From positions 19,380 through 83,379 of the forward strand of contig CAZZJC010000020.1 in the NCBI GenBank assembly GCA_964654285.1: a stretch of DNA of 64,000 bases. Reading direction: 5' to 3'. How positions within the stretch are numbered: position 1 is the first letter of the stretch; each line of letters starts with the position of its first letter. This stretch comes from BJHQ01 sp964654285. Its GTDB lineage: Bacteria > Planctomycetota > UBA11346. Shown here in pieces: positions 8,476 through 16,796 of this stretch. The position numbers were made by a program, and so were the translations under genes. The notes under the pieces were generated by a model, which worked only from the letters and a program-made list of their open reading frames with translations, was not told the DNA's origin and did no database searches.

Positions 8476-10242
8476 CTAGGCGCGCAGCTGCTGCCCCTGC
8501 ACGAGTTCGCGGAACAGCCCATCGGCGGCGACGAGTTCGGTGAAGGTGCCGTCCTGCACCACGCGGCCATCGCTCAGCACCACGATGCGGTCGCAGTTCT
8601 TCACGGTGGCGAGGCGATGCGCGATGAAGATCGCCGTGCGGCCGCCGAGGTTGCGTTCGAGCACCTCCTGGATCAGGCGTTCGCTGACCGTGTCCAGGGC
8701 GCTGGTGGCCTCGTCGAAGATGAAGAACGGGGGGTCGGCGAGCAGCGCCCGCGCGATCGCGAGGCGCTGGCGCTGGCCGCCGGACAGGGTGCTGCCGCCC
8801 TCGCCCACCCTGGTGTCGAGGCCCTTCGGCAGGGCCGTGACGAAGTCCCAGGCGTTGGCGAGGCGTAGCGCCTGTTCCAGGGCCGCGTCGTCGGCGTCGG
8901 GTCGCGAGGTGCGCAGGTTGTCGCGCAGGGTGGTGCGGAAGATGAAGGGATCCTGCGGCACCACGCCGAAGCGGCGCCGCAGTTCCGGCCCGGCGCAGCG
9001 GCGCAGGTCGGTGCCATCGAGCAGCACCCGGCCCTGCTGCGGGTCGTAGAGGCGCAGCAGCAGCTGGATGATCGTGGTCTTGCCTGCGCCCGATGGCCCG
9101 ACGATGGCGATGCGCTGGCCGTAGGGGATGCGCAGGGTCATCCCCTTGAGCACCTGGGCCTCGTTGGAATAGCTGAAATCGACCGCGTCGAACATCAGCT
9201 CGCCCTTGCTGGGCACCGGGTGCTGGGTGCCGACCGGATCCGGCGTGGTGCTGGCGGTATGCAGCACGGCGGTGATGCGGCGCAGCGCGGCGCTGGCGGA
9301 ACCCCACAAGGTCGCGCCGGAGAACAGGATCGCGATCGGGCCGTTCAGGGCCTGGAAGCAGACGATCGCCGCCGTCGCCATCGCCAGGCTGATATGGCCG
9401 CCGGAATAGCGCCACACCGCCACCACCACCAGCACCGCGAGGGTGACATAGGAGATGGTCTCCTGCTTCATCCATTCGACGTGCTGGCGCACATCGCGGG
9501 AGTAGCTCTTGTCGGCGAGGATGAGCACGCTGCGGTCGAAGTCCTGCGCGGTGCGGTCCTCCATGCTGTGCAGCTTCACCGCCTTGTTGCCGCGCAGGAG
9601 ATCCGCGATGTGGCCGCTGACGCCGCCTTCGGCCTCCATGTAGTCGGTCGAGATCCGCCGCATGCGCTTGCTCGCGACGGTCATCATCCACACGTTCGCG
9701 ACGCAGGCGACGAACAGGACCGTCGACAGCACCCAGTCCTGGCTGCCGAGGATGACCAGGGTCGAACCGATGGTGAAGATCGCGCCGGCGACATGGCAGG
9801 AGACGTGCTGGTAGAAGTTGGTCACCTGCGCGAGCGGACTGCCGAAGAGGTAGGCCTGCAATTCGCCGGAAGGATGCTGGTTGTGGAAGCGCAGGCAGAG
9901 GTGGTTGACGTGGCGGAAGAACTGCCCCCGCAACTGGAAGATCATGCGTTCGCGCACCCAGGTGAAGATGCGGTAGCCCAGGTGCCACATCAGCATGCGG
10001 CCGAAGACCGAGACCAGGACGTAGACCACCCCGAGGCTGACCGCCGCGTGCAGGCGCTGATCCGGGGTCATGTCGGCGGCGGTGAGGATCCCGATCAGCA
10101 GCGGCAGGACGAAGTTCTGGTAGGTGATCGCCAGGCCGTGCAGGCCGTTGAGGAGGAGCGCGAGGGCGAGGTGCCAGCGGTAAGGCCGCATCAGCGGGGC
10201 GATGAACGACCACAGGGATGGCTGGGGCGAGGCGGAGCGCAT
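8476..10242 (-). CDS. ABC exporter, fused permease and ATP-binding protein
   Basis: 588 residues in the half-transporter layout of MsbA-type exporters. The first ~320 residues have about six membrane segments. The ATPase domain follows, with Walker A GPSGAGKTT, Q-loop VVPQDPF, signature LSGGQRQRLAIARAL, Walker B FFIFDEATSALD and the switch histidine in FIAHRLATV, so it is catalytically complete. It should work as a homodimer, or with another half-transporter, to export a lipid, peptide or drug. The gene stands alone, convergent with the carbohydrate locus. Substrate unknown. Confidence 0.9.
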   Translation of the reverse strand: MRSASPQPSLWSFIAPLMRPYRWHLALALLLNGLHGLAITYQNFVLPLLIGILTAADMTPDQRLHAAVSLGVVYVLVSVFGRMLMWHLGYRIFTWVRERMIFQLRGQFFRHVNHLCLRFHNQHPSGELQAYLFGSPLAQVTNFYQHVSCHVAGAIFTIGSTLVILGSQDWVLSTVLFVACVANVWMMTVASKRMRRISTDYMEAEGGVSGHIADLLRGNKAVKLHSMEDRTAQDFDRSVLILADKSYSRDVRQHVEWMKQETISYVTLAVLVVVAVWRYSGGHISLAMATAAIVCFQALNGPIAILFSGATLWGSASAALRRITAVLHTASTTPDPVGTQHPVPSKGELMFDAVDFSYSNEAQVLKGMTLRIPYGQRIAIVGPSGAGKTTIIQLLLRLYDPQQGRVLLDGTDLRRCAGPELRRRFGVVPQDPFIFRTTLRDNLRTSRPDADDAALEQALRLANAWDFVTALPKGLDTRVGEGGSTLSGGQRQRLAIARALLADPPFFIFDEATSALDTVSERLIQEVLERNLGGRTAIFIAHRLATVKNCDRIVVLSDGRVVQDGTFTELVAADGLFRELVQGQQLRA

Positions 10243-10564
10243 GGTTGTTCTCTTGGTTTGGCCCGGGCATCACGGCATCCGGATGGCATGGACTCTGGAC
10301 GGCTGGCGAAGGTCAGCCGTCGGGTGCCGGCTCTACGCCGGAAGCCCTGCCTCATGCCAGGTCCATGCCGACAGCATGGCGATGAAGAGGATGCAGATCG
10401 GAATTCCGGAGGTGATGGCTGTAGCCAGGGTCGGCATGGCGGGCGGATGCTGCCACCTGCCCGTGGGATGCAAGACGACCGGGAAATCGCTGCTTGAGTT
10501 TTTTTCTTGGGAATGTTCGCGTCGTTCTCTGGCGGCTGTTCCCAGGCCATCGCCCCCGAGCGCA
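10243..10564. other. Intergenic stretch with one doubtful micro-ORF
   Basis: This 322-base gap separates two minus-strand genes. On the minus strand, 10437-10333 could encode a 34-residue peptide with one hydrophobic segment (ITSGIPICILFIAMLSAW), like a small membrane protein, but there is no recognisable ribosome-binding site. A seven-T run (10500-10507) interrupts the GC-rich sequence and may mark the promoter of the ABC gene. Nothing else is recognised. Confidence 0.3.
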
Positions 10565-11797
10565 TCAGCCCACAGGCGTCAGCATCCCACGCATCACCGC
10601 GAGCTTGAGTTCGGTCTCGGCGAGTTCGCTCGCCGGTTCCGCGGTCTCGACGATGCCGGCGCCGGCGAACAGGCGGGCGCGCCGGCGGTCGGGGGAGAGG
10701 ATGCCGCCGCGCAGGGGCACCCAGGCACGGGCGGAATCGGCGCCCAGGCAGGCCAGGACGCCGGAATACAGGCCGCGCGCCAGCCCTTCGCGCCGGGCCA
10801 GCCAGTGCGCGGCCGTGCCCGCGGGCAGGCCGCACACCGCCGGGGTCGGATGCAGGGCGGTGAGGAGGTCGAACCAGTCGCGGCGGCGCAGGACGGCGTC
10901 GAGGCGGGACTCGAGATGGACGAGGCTGCCGATGCGGCGCGGCGTCGGCTGCGGCGGCACCGCGAACGGCGCGCAGCGCGGGCGCAGGGCGGCGACGAGG
11001 TGTTCGAGCACCAGGCCGTGCTCCTTGCGCTCCTTGGTCGAGGCGAGCAGCCGGGCGACGCGGGCTTCGGTATCGGCGTCATCGGCGCCGACGGCGCTGG
11101 TGCCGGCCAGGGCCATGGTCGACAGGCGGTCGCCTTCGGCGGAAAACAGCAGTTCCGGCGTGGTGCCCAGGAACAGCCCGCCGTCGTCGAGGTCATGGGC
11201 GTAGGCGCAGCAGCCCGGCCGGCGCAGACGGCGGATGAGGGCGGATTCGTCCGGCGGTGCGGAGATCAGGTCGTCGACCGCCCGCGCCAGCACCACCTTC
11301 TTCAGCGCCCCATCGCGGATCAGGCCGACCGCGTCCTCGACCAGGTCGGTATAGTGCCTGGCGTCGTCAGCCGGGACCGACGGCCAGACCGTCGTTCTGG
11401 CCTGCGGCCAGGCCGGGCCGGTCTCGGCTTCATGACGCCATTCCCGGCTTCCATCCGGCGTCCAGCGCCGCAGCCGCTGCGGCAGCCACGCCCGCGCGGC
11501 GGACAGGTGCGCGCCCCAGGCGGTGCCAGCGAGATCCTGCTCGCCGAACGCCGCCGCGAGCAGCACCGGCGGCGCCGCTGCGCCGCGCCGCGACCGCATC
11601 ACCGCGGCCCACTGCCCCAGCCAGGAAAAACGTCCCGGTCCATCGGCGGTGGCCTCGACCGCGACGCCCTCGGCCAGCCACCAGCCGTCGTCGTCCCACA
11701 GCAGCAGGCGCGGCGCGCTCGCGGCGGCGAAGAGATCGCTGGGATCGGCGGGGAGATCGATCGCAGCAGAACGGAAGGATGACACCTCTGTTTTCAT
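10565..11797 (-). CDS. menF: Isochorismate synthase (chorismate-binding enzyme)
   Basis: 410 residues. It converts chorismate to isochorismate, the first step of menaquinone or of catecholate siderophore synthesis. The conserved chorismate-binding blocks are present: LKKVVLAR (165-172, with the catalytic Lys), ALAGTSAVG, KERKEHGLVLEHL, LHPTPAVCGLP, RGLYSGVLACLG and AGAGIVETAEPASELAETELK. The start ATG at 11797 follows an AGGAA site. A longer reading to 11884 adds low-complexity sequence and was rejected. No men or ent genes adjoin it, so menaquinone is only the more likely role; the entC-type alternative is open. Confidence 0.82.
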   Translation of the reverse strand: MKTEVSSFRSAAIDLPADPSDLFAAASAPRLLLWDDDGWWLAEGVAVEATADGPGRFSWLGQWAAVMRSRRGAAAPPVLLAAAFGEQDLAGTAWGAHLSAARAWLPQRLRRWTPDGSREWRHEAETGPAWPQARTTVWPSVPADDARHYTDLVEDAVGLIRDGALKKVVLARAVDDLISAPPDESALIRRLRRPGCCAYAHDLDDGGLFLGTTPELLFSAEGDRLSTMALAGTSAVGADDADTEARVARLLASTKERKEHGLVLEHLVAALRPRCAPFAVPPQPTPRRIGSLVHLESRLDAVLRRRDWFDLLTALHPTPAVCGLPAGTAAHWLARREGLARGLYSGVLACLGADSARAWVPLRGGILSPDRRRARLFAGAGIVETAEPASELAETELKLAVMRGMLTPVG

Positions 11798-11930
11798 GGT
11801 TCCTGCTGTTGCTGGGTGACGCCAGGGAAGACGGTCAGGGTGGCCCAGATGCAAGGCGGGAGGAGGGGGTTTGGCAGCGCCCAATGACCGACGACCAACA
11901 CCGCAGATGGGGCGCCATGACCGTTTTCCG

Positions 11931-13622
11931 TCAGCGCGCCATCGCCTGCGCCCGGGTTTCGCGGATCATCGTGACGCGGATCTCGCCGGGGAAGGTGACC
12001 TCATCCTCGATGCGCTTGGCGATGTCGTGCGCGACCTTGGGCAGGACCTCGTCGGCGAGGGCGTGGCCGTTGACGATGACGCGCAGCTCGCGGCCGGCCT
12101 GGATCGAATAGGCCTTCTGCACGCCCTTGAACGAGCAGGCGATCTCCTCGAGCTGCTGCAGGCGCTTGAGGTAGTTCTCGACGTTGTCGCGCCGGGCGCC
12201 CGGGCGGGCGGCGCTGATCGCGTCGGCGGCGGCGGCCAGCACGGTGTAGGCCGACAGGACGACATGGCCCTCATGGTGCGCCAGGGCGGCGTTGGCGACG
12301 ATCTCGCTTTCGCCGTAGCGCTTCAGCGCATCGTAGCCGAGCTGCGGGTGGCTGCCTTCCTGCTCGTGGTCGATGGCCTTGCCGACGTCGTGCAGCAGGC
12401 CGCAGCGCCGGCCCAGCTTCGCGTCCAGGCCGAGATCCGCCGCCATCGCACCGCACAGGAAGGCGACCTCCTGGGTGTGCTTGAGCACGTTCTGGCCGTA
12501 GCTGGTGCGGAAGTGCAGCTTGCCGAGCAGCTTGATCACCTGCGGATGCAGGCCCGACACGTCGCAGGCATAGGCGGCGTCCTCGCCCAGGCGCTGGACC
12601 TCGTTCTCGAGATCCTGCTGGATCTTGACCAGCACCTCCTCGATGCGGCCGGGGTGGATGCGGCCGTCTTCGAGCAGCACCAGCAGGCTGCGGCGGGCGA
12701 TCTCGCGCCGCACCGGATCGAAGCAGCTGATCAGGATGTGGTTGGGCGCGTCGTCGATGATCACGTCGGCGCCGGTGGCGAGTTCGAAGGCCTTGATGTT
12801 GCGGCCCTCCTTGCCGATCACCCGGCCCTTCATCTCCTCGTCCTTGATCGGAACCTTGCTGGTGGTGGTTTCCGCCGTGTGTTCGGCGGCATAACGCTGG
12901 ATCGCACGCGAGACGTGCTCGATCGCCATCTCCTTGCCGCGCGCCGCGAGATCCTTCTCCAGGCGGGCGAGGCGTTCGGACTGTTCCAGGGTCAATTCCT
13001 CGTCGAGCCGGCGCAGCAGTTCCGCCTTGGCGTCATCGCGGCTGAGCCCGGCGACGTGGGCGAGTTCCCGCTCGATCTCGCCGGCACGCTGGTCGATCGC
13101 GACGCTGCGCTGGTCGAGCTCCTTCGCGCGGCCGTTCAGGGCTTCTTCCGCCAGGCGCAGGCGCTCTTCCGTCGCGCGCAGGCGCTGCTCGCGCGCCTCG
13201 ACCGCGACCGTGGTGGCGTCGAGCTGGCTCACCCGCTGGGCGAAGGCTTCTTCGCGCCGGGCCACGGTGGCGCCGAGCGCCGCCAGCTGCTCGTCGCGGC
13301 GGTCGAGCCGCCGGCCGCGTTCGTCGAGTTCCGCCAGGCTGCGGGCCAGGCCGTCGCGGTCTGCGCTCAGCCGGGCCCGGTCGCTGGCCAGTTCCGCCTC
13401 CACGGCCGCACGATGGCGGTTCAGGGACTCGGTCGCGCGCGCCTCCTGCTGCTTGGCGGCATCGAGCTGGCCGGCGGCCAGGCGGGCCTTCTCGGACTCG
13501 ATCTCTGCCGCCAGGCGGGCCTCGTTCGCCTTGCGCGCCAGGTGGCGCCAGACCGCAACGCCGAGCACGATGCCGATCGCGAAGGCCGCGATGGCGATGA
13601 GGATGACTTCAACAGCAGACAT
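11931..13622 (-). CDS. rny: Ribonuclease Y
   Basis: 563 residues, slightly longer than the usual ~520. RNase Y is the membrane-anchored endoribonuclease that starts mRNA decay in many bacteria. Visible parts in order: an N-terminal membrane helix (about 5-25), a long charged coiled coil (about 30-225), a KH domain with the GRVIGKEGRNIK loop near 265, and an HD domain with LLHDVGKA, where His411 and its following Asp form the metal site. The extra length is in the coiled coil. A GAGG site precedes the ATG. It lies alone upstream of the isochorismate synthase gene on the same strand. Confidence 0.95.
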   Translation of the reverse strand: MSAVEVILIAIAAFAIGIVLGVAVWRHLARKANEARLAAEIESEKARLAAGQLDAAKQQEARATESLNRHRAAVEAELASDRARLSADRDGLARSLAELDERGRRLDRRDEQLAALGATVARREEAFAQRVSQLDATTVAVEAREQRLRATEERLRLAEEALNGRAKELDQRSVAIDQRAGEIERELAHVAGLSRDDAKAELLRRLDEELTLEQSERLARLEKDLAARGKEMAIEHVSRAIQRYAAEHTAETTTSKVPIKDEEMKGRVIGKEGRNIKAFELATGADVIIDDAPNHILISCFDPVRREIARRSLLVLLEDGRIHPGRIEEVLVKIQQDLENEVQRLGEDAAYACDVSGLHPQVIKLLGKLHFRTSYGQNVLKHTQEVAFLCGAMAADLGLDAKLGRRCGLLHDVGKAIDHEQEGSHPQLGYDALKRYGESEIVANAALAHHEGHVVLSAYTVLAAAADAISAARPGARRDNVENYLKRLQQLEEIACSFKGVQKAYSIQAGRELRVIVNGHALADEVLPKVAHDIAKRIEDEVTFPGEIRVTMIRETRAQAMAR

Positions 13623-14164
13623 GACGACCTCGCAGGGAGCGGGGACCGCCAGCGACGCGCCAGGCGCCGGTCATGATGTGCAACCGGCTGTACAACAGAC
13701 ACTTGCAGCAAAACCCAAGGCGAGGCGTGCGACGGATCCCGGTGGTGGGCAGAGGCCCGGAAGGTGAGCGCAGGAAGATGGCAGGGCGATGGATGGGCGA
13801 CGGCAGGGGCTTCGTACCCCAGGCTTGATGGACGGTCAATGCAGACCAGGGCCAAGGTACCTGGAGTGGCTCGCCAGGGCGCACCAAGGCATCCTTCCCC
13901 GCTTGCCCGGCCGGCGGGTAAAGAAACCTGGTTAGGAATCGCTGCGACCGGGGATCCAGGACATGAGGCCCTTGCACTCCGCCGCCGCATCGTGTCGTTG
14001 GGAAACCGCATGCTGTCGCATCCCGGCCCAGTGATCCGACGCCCCCGGCGACCGGATCCATCCGGGGGCAGACGCCGACCATGACGCCGGGGGGATATCG
14101 GCCTGGGCGAGCATTGCCGACGCGCCAGGTCCGCCCAGCATGCCGCCCCAACCCCGAGGGTCCC
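13623..14164. other. Long divergent intergenic region
   Basis: About 540 bases between rny and the secreted-protein pair. I see no believable gene. There is an imperfect stem of CCCCGG with CCGGGG near 14048-14072 without a T-run. The last ~50 bases before 14165 (GCATGCCGCCC then CCGAGG) are closely repeated before 16797, which shows that the gene duplication included the upstream sequence. Confidence 0.5.
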
Positions 14165-16696
14165 ATGCGCACGCTGCTCCTGTCGTCCTGCATCTCCGCC
14201 ACCTGCCTGATGACCGCGATCCATGCCGGTGAGCCGCAGCCACCAACCCCGGCCGCTCCGCCCGCAGCGGCCAATCCGGTCAAGAATGCGCCCCCGGCTG
14301 CACCTGGATTGTCGGAACAGGATATCGCGGCGATCACCGCCCTCGCCGACGAGGCGGTGAAGCTCGGCCTGCCGGATGCGAAGGGCGCCGAATTCTGGCT
14401 CGGCACGGTGCAGGTCGAACGCCAGGAGAACGGCGCCAGCCGCGGGCAGCCGCTGCACGGGCTGCACGCGAAGCTCAGCGACGGTTCGTGGTGGATCCGC
14501 CTGCGCCGGCTGGTGGTTCCATCGAAGACGGTGAAGGTGACGCCGGAGAAATTGGCGGTGCAGATCCCGCTCCAACGTTTCGCGCCCATCGCACGGGACC
14601 ATGTCCACGATGCGGGATGCCAGCACGGGCATGACCAGGAGCTGGCGCAGTACACCCGCCAGACGTCGACCGACTTCAAGGGGCTGATGACGGCGTACCA
14701 GCTGACCAACCTCGATCGTCTGCTGCCCGCCTTCGCCGCCGCCGACCAGCCGCGCGTGCGTGCCCTGCTCGCCGGCGATCCGACCGCGCCGCGCCTGGGC
14801 TGGGATCAGGAAGCCAGCGACAACGTGACCCTGCTCGCCCTGATCCGCGCCGGCGTCCCCGGTCTCGCGGCCAAGGCCCTGGCCAGCGTCGCACCGGCTC
14901 CGGGGACGGATCAGGACAAATTGCCCGCCTACCTGCGCAGCCGGGTCGCCAACGACCGTCGACCCTTGTTCCTGGATCCGATCGACCAGCAACGCGCGTT
15001 GCAGCTCAAGCAGGCGAAGATGGGATTCCGCTCCGCCGAGCAGGAAGCGGCCCCGCCCGCTGGTTCGCTGACCATCTTGTCTCCGGTCGACAGCCTGCGT
15101 CAGACCCTGTGCGCCTGGTTCACCGAGGCGCTTGCCGACAGCGAGAGCGGCCTGCCTGCGGATAGACTGGTCGCGGCGGTGAAGGCGCTGCAACCGGCGC
15201 AGCCGGCGGCAGGCCAGGTGGCCAACCTCGAACGCCTGCTCGCCGGCCAGGCGCTGACCAGGACCGTGCCCGAGGGTGCCGATATCGCGACCCGGCTCAC
15301 CGTCTGGCGCACCGGCGGCAACCGCAACCTCGGCAACTTCCTGCGCGAAGACGCCATGGAACGGCGTTTCGCCCGGCTCACCCCGGACGAGGTCGCCAAG
15401 CTGCCTGAGCACCTGCGCAAGGACTACGCCTTGTATCAAGCGATCCTGAAGGCCGATTTCACCGGCAAGGATCTCGATGCCCTCATCGGCCTGGCGGGCG
15501 ACACCCGGCCGACGCGCTGGGTCGAGGGCGGCAGCTTCCAGGGGCCGGTGCTGGCGCATACGGTGGGCGACAACGCCCTGCGCGCCCTGCGCCGCGTCCT
15601 GGGCTTCGACCCGCGCCTGGCGGTCGGCCGCGATCCGATGGCGGCCTGGGACGACGCCGAACGTGCCGCCACCGCCGCCGCCCTCGCGGCGTGGTGGAAG
15701 CCGCTCGCCGGCAAGCCGCTGGCCGAGATCCAGCTCAGCCTGATCGCCAGCCTGCCGCTCGACAACGCGGTGAGCCTGATCGTCAAGGAATCCGATCCTG
15801 CCAAGCGTGGTCCGGCGTGGGCTGCATGTGCCAAGGTGCTCGCCACCGCCAAGCCGGAGGAGATCGAACCCAACGTCCTCGGCCGCCTGCTCCGTGCGGC
15901 GAACGACGATGCGGCCATCGCTGGCGTGGTCGCCGCCTGGCCGGTGGGGGGCCGGCACCGCCTGCTGCTCGCCGCCTGGCACGACCTCCATGGCCGGCCG
16001 GAGCAGCTCGACGCCCTCGTCGATGCCGAACTGACCGATGTGTCCAAGCCGGGCCAGGCCGAGACCGCCGCTCTCGCTGCGGCCGTGCGCCGGCCCAGTC
16101 CCGCGCGTCTGACCCGGTTCGTCACCGTCCTCAAGGGCGGTCTCGAGCAGGGTCCGGCCCGCCGCCTGGTCGCCGCCATCATCACCAGCCGGGGCGAACT
16201 GCCGCTGGGAGATCCCGCCCTGTCCGCGCTCATCGACGGCGATGCCTGGGTCGGCTCGCCCAGCCGCGAGGCGCGCCAGAAGCAGGACGTGCTGGGCATC
16301 GCCCTGGTGCAGCAGCTGCTCCAGGACAAGCGGCAGCTGCCCAAGGATCTGGTGACCCTGTCGCCGCTCATCGAAGCCGCGCCCAAGCAGCCGCGCCTGC
16401 TGCAAGTCGCCGGCATCCCGCTCTGGCTGCCGGGGCTTGAGGACCGTTCCTTCACCGCCGTGAAGGAGGACTGGCGCGTGTGCGACCTCGCCGCCCTGGC
16501 CTGCAGCCAGACCCTGCAGCGCAAGGTCGACCCGCACGGGAATCCCGTGAGCTTCGCCTTCGACCTCAGCGCCGAATCCGGCCAGCGCGACGCCCGCATC
16601 GCCGGCATGCTCCAGGCCATGGCCGAACGCATGGAGCAGCGGATGAAGGACGCCGGTCTGGCCACGCCGCCGGCGAAGGACGACAAGCCGCGCTGA
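14165..16696 (+). CDS. Large secreted protein of unknown family, paralogue 1
   Basis: 843 residues. The N-terminus is a signal peptide (a basic start, LLLSS, then a cut probably after AIHA). I do not recognise the family. It is alpha-helix rich with repeated W/L patterns and no membrane segment after the signal, so it should be exported to the periplasm or an equivalent compartment. Blocks shared with the next gene include ADEAVKLGLPDAKGAEFW, LAGDTRPTRW, TVGDNALRALRRVLG and DDWRVCD. ATG 14165 has a GAGG-type site about 10 bases upstream; the signal peptide starts only there. It is followed after 100 bases by its paralogue, in the same orientation and probably the same operon. Confidence 0.75.
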   Translation: MRTLLLSSCISATCLMTAIHAGEPQPPTPAAPPAAANPVKNAPPAAPGLSEQDIAAITALADEAVKLGLPDAKGAEFWLGTVQVERQENGASRGQPLHGLHAKLSDGSWWIRLRRLVVPSKTVKVTPEKLAVQIPLQRFAPIARDHVHDAGCQHGHDQELAQYTRQTSTDFKGLMTAYQLTNLDRLLPAFAAADQPRVRALLAGDPTAPRLGWDQEASDNVTLLALIRAGVPGLAAKALASVAPAPGTDQDKLPAYLRSRVANDRRPLFLDPIDQQRALQLKQAKMGFRSAEQEAAPPAGSLTILSPVDSLRQTLCAWFTEALADSESGLPADRLVAAVKALQPAQPAAGQVANLERLLAGQALTRTVPEGADIATRLTVWRTGGNRNLGNFLREDAMERRFARLTPDEVAKLPEHLRKDYALYQAILKADFTGKDLDALIGLAGDTRPTRWVEGGSFQGPVLAHTVGDNALRALRRVLGFDPRLAVGRDPMAAWDDAERAATAAALAAWWKPLAGKPLAEIQLSLIASLPLDNAVSLIVKESDPAKRGPAWAACAKVLATAKPEEIEPNVLGRLLRAANDDAAIAGVVAAWPVGGRHRLLLAAWHDLHGRPEQLDALVDAELTDVSKPGQAETAALAAAVRRPSPARLTRFVTVLKGGLEQGPARRLVAAIITSRGELPLGDPALSALIDGDAWVGSPSREARQKQDVLGIALVQQLLQDKRQLPKDLVTLSPLIEAAPKQPRLLQVAGIPLWLPGLEDRSFTAVKEDWRVCDLAALACSQTLQRKVDPHGNPVSFAFDLSAESGQRDARIAGMLQAMAERMEQRMKDAGLATPPAKDDKPR

Positions 16697-16796
16697 GTCC
16701 TGCGGGTCCCAGCAACACCCGCGCGGACGGCTTGCCGCCGCGCGTTGCCGGTGACCCGCAGCGCGGCATGCCGCCCGCCCAACCACCGAGGTTCCC

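Noticed and set aside
10333..10437. A 34-residue possible membrane peptide on the minus strand
   Set aside because: It has one hydrophobic segment but no ribosome-binding site; kept only as a note in the intergenic entry.
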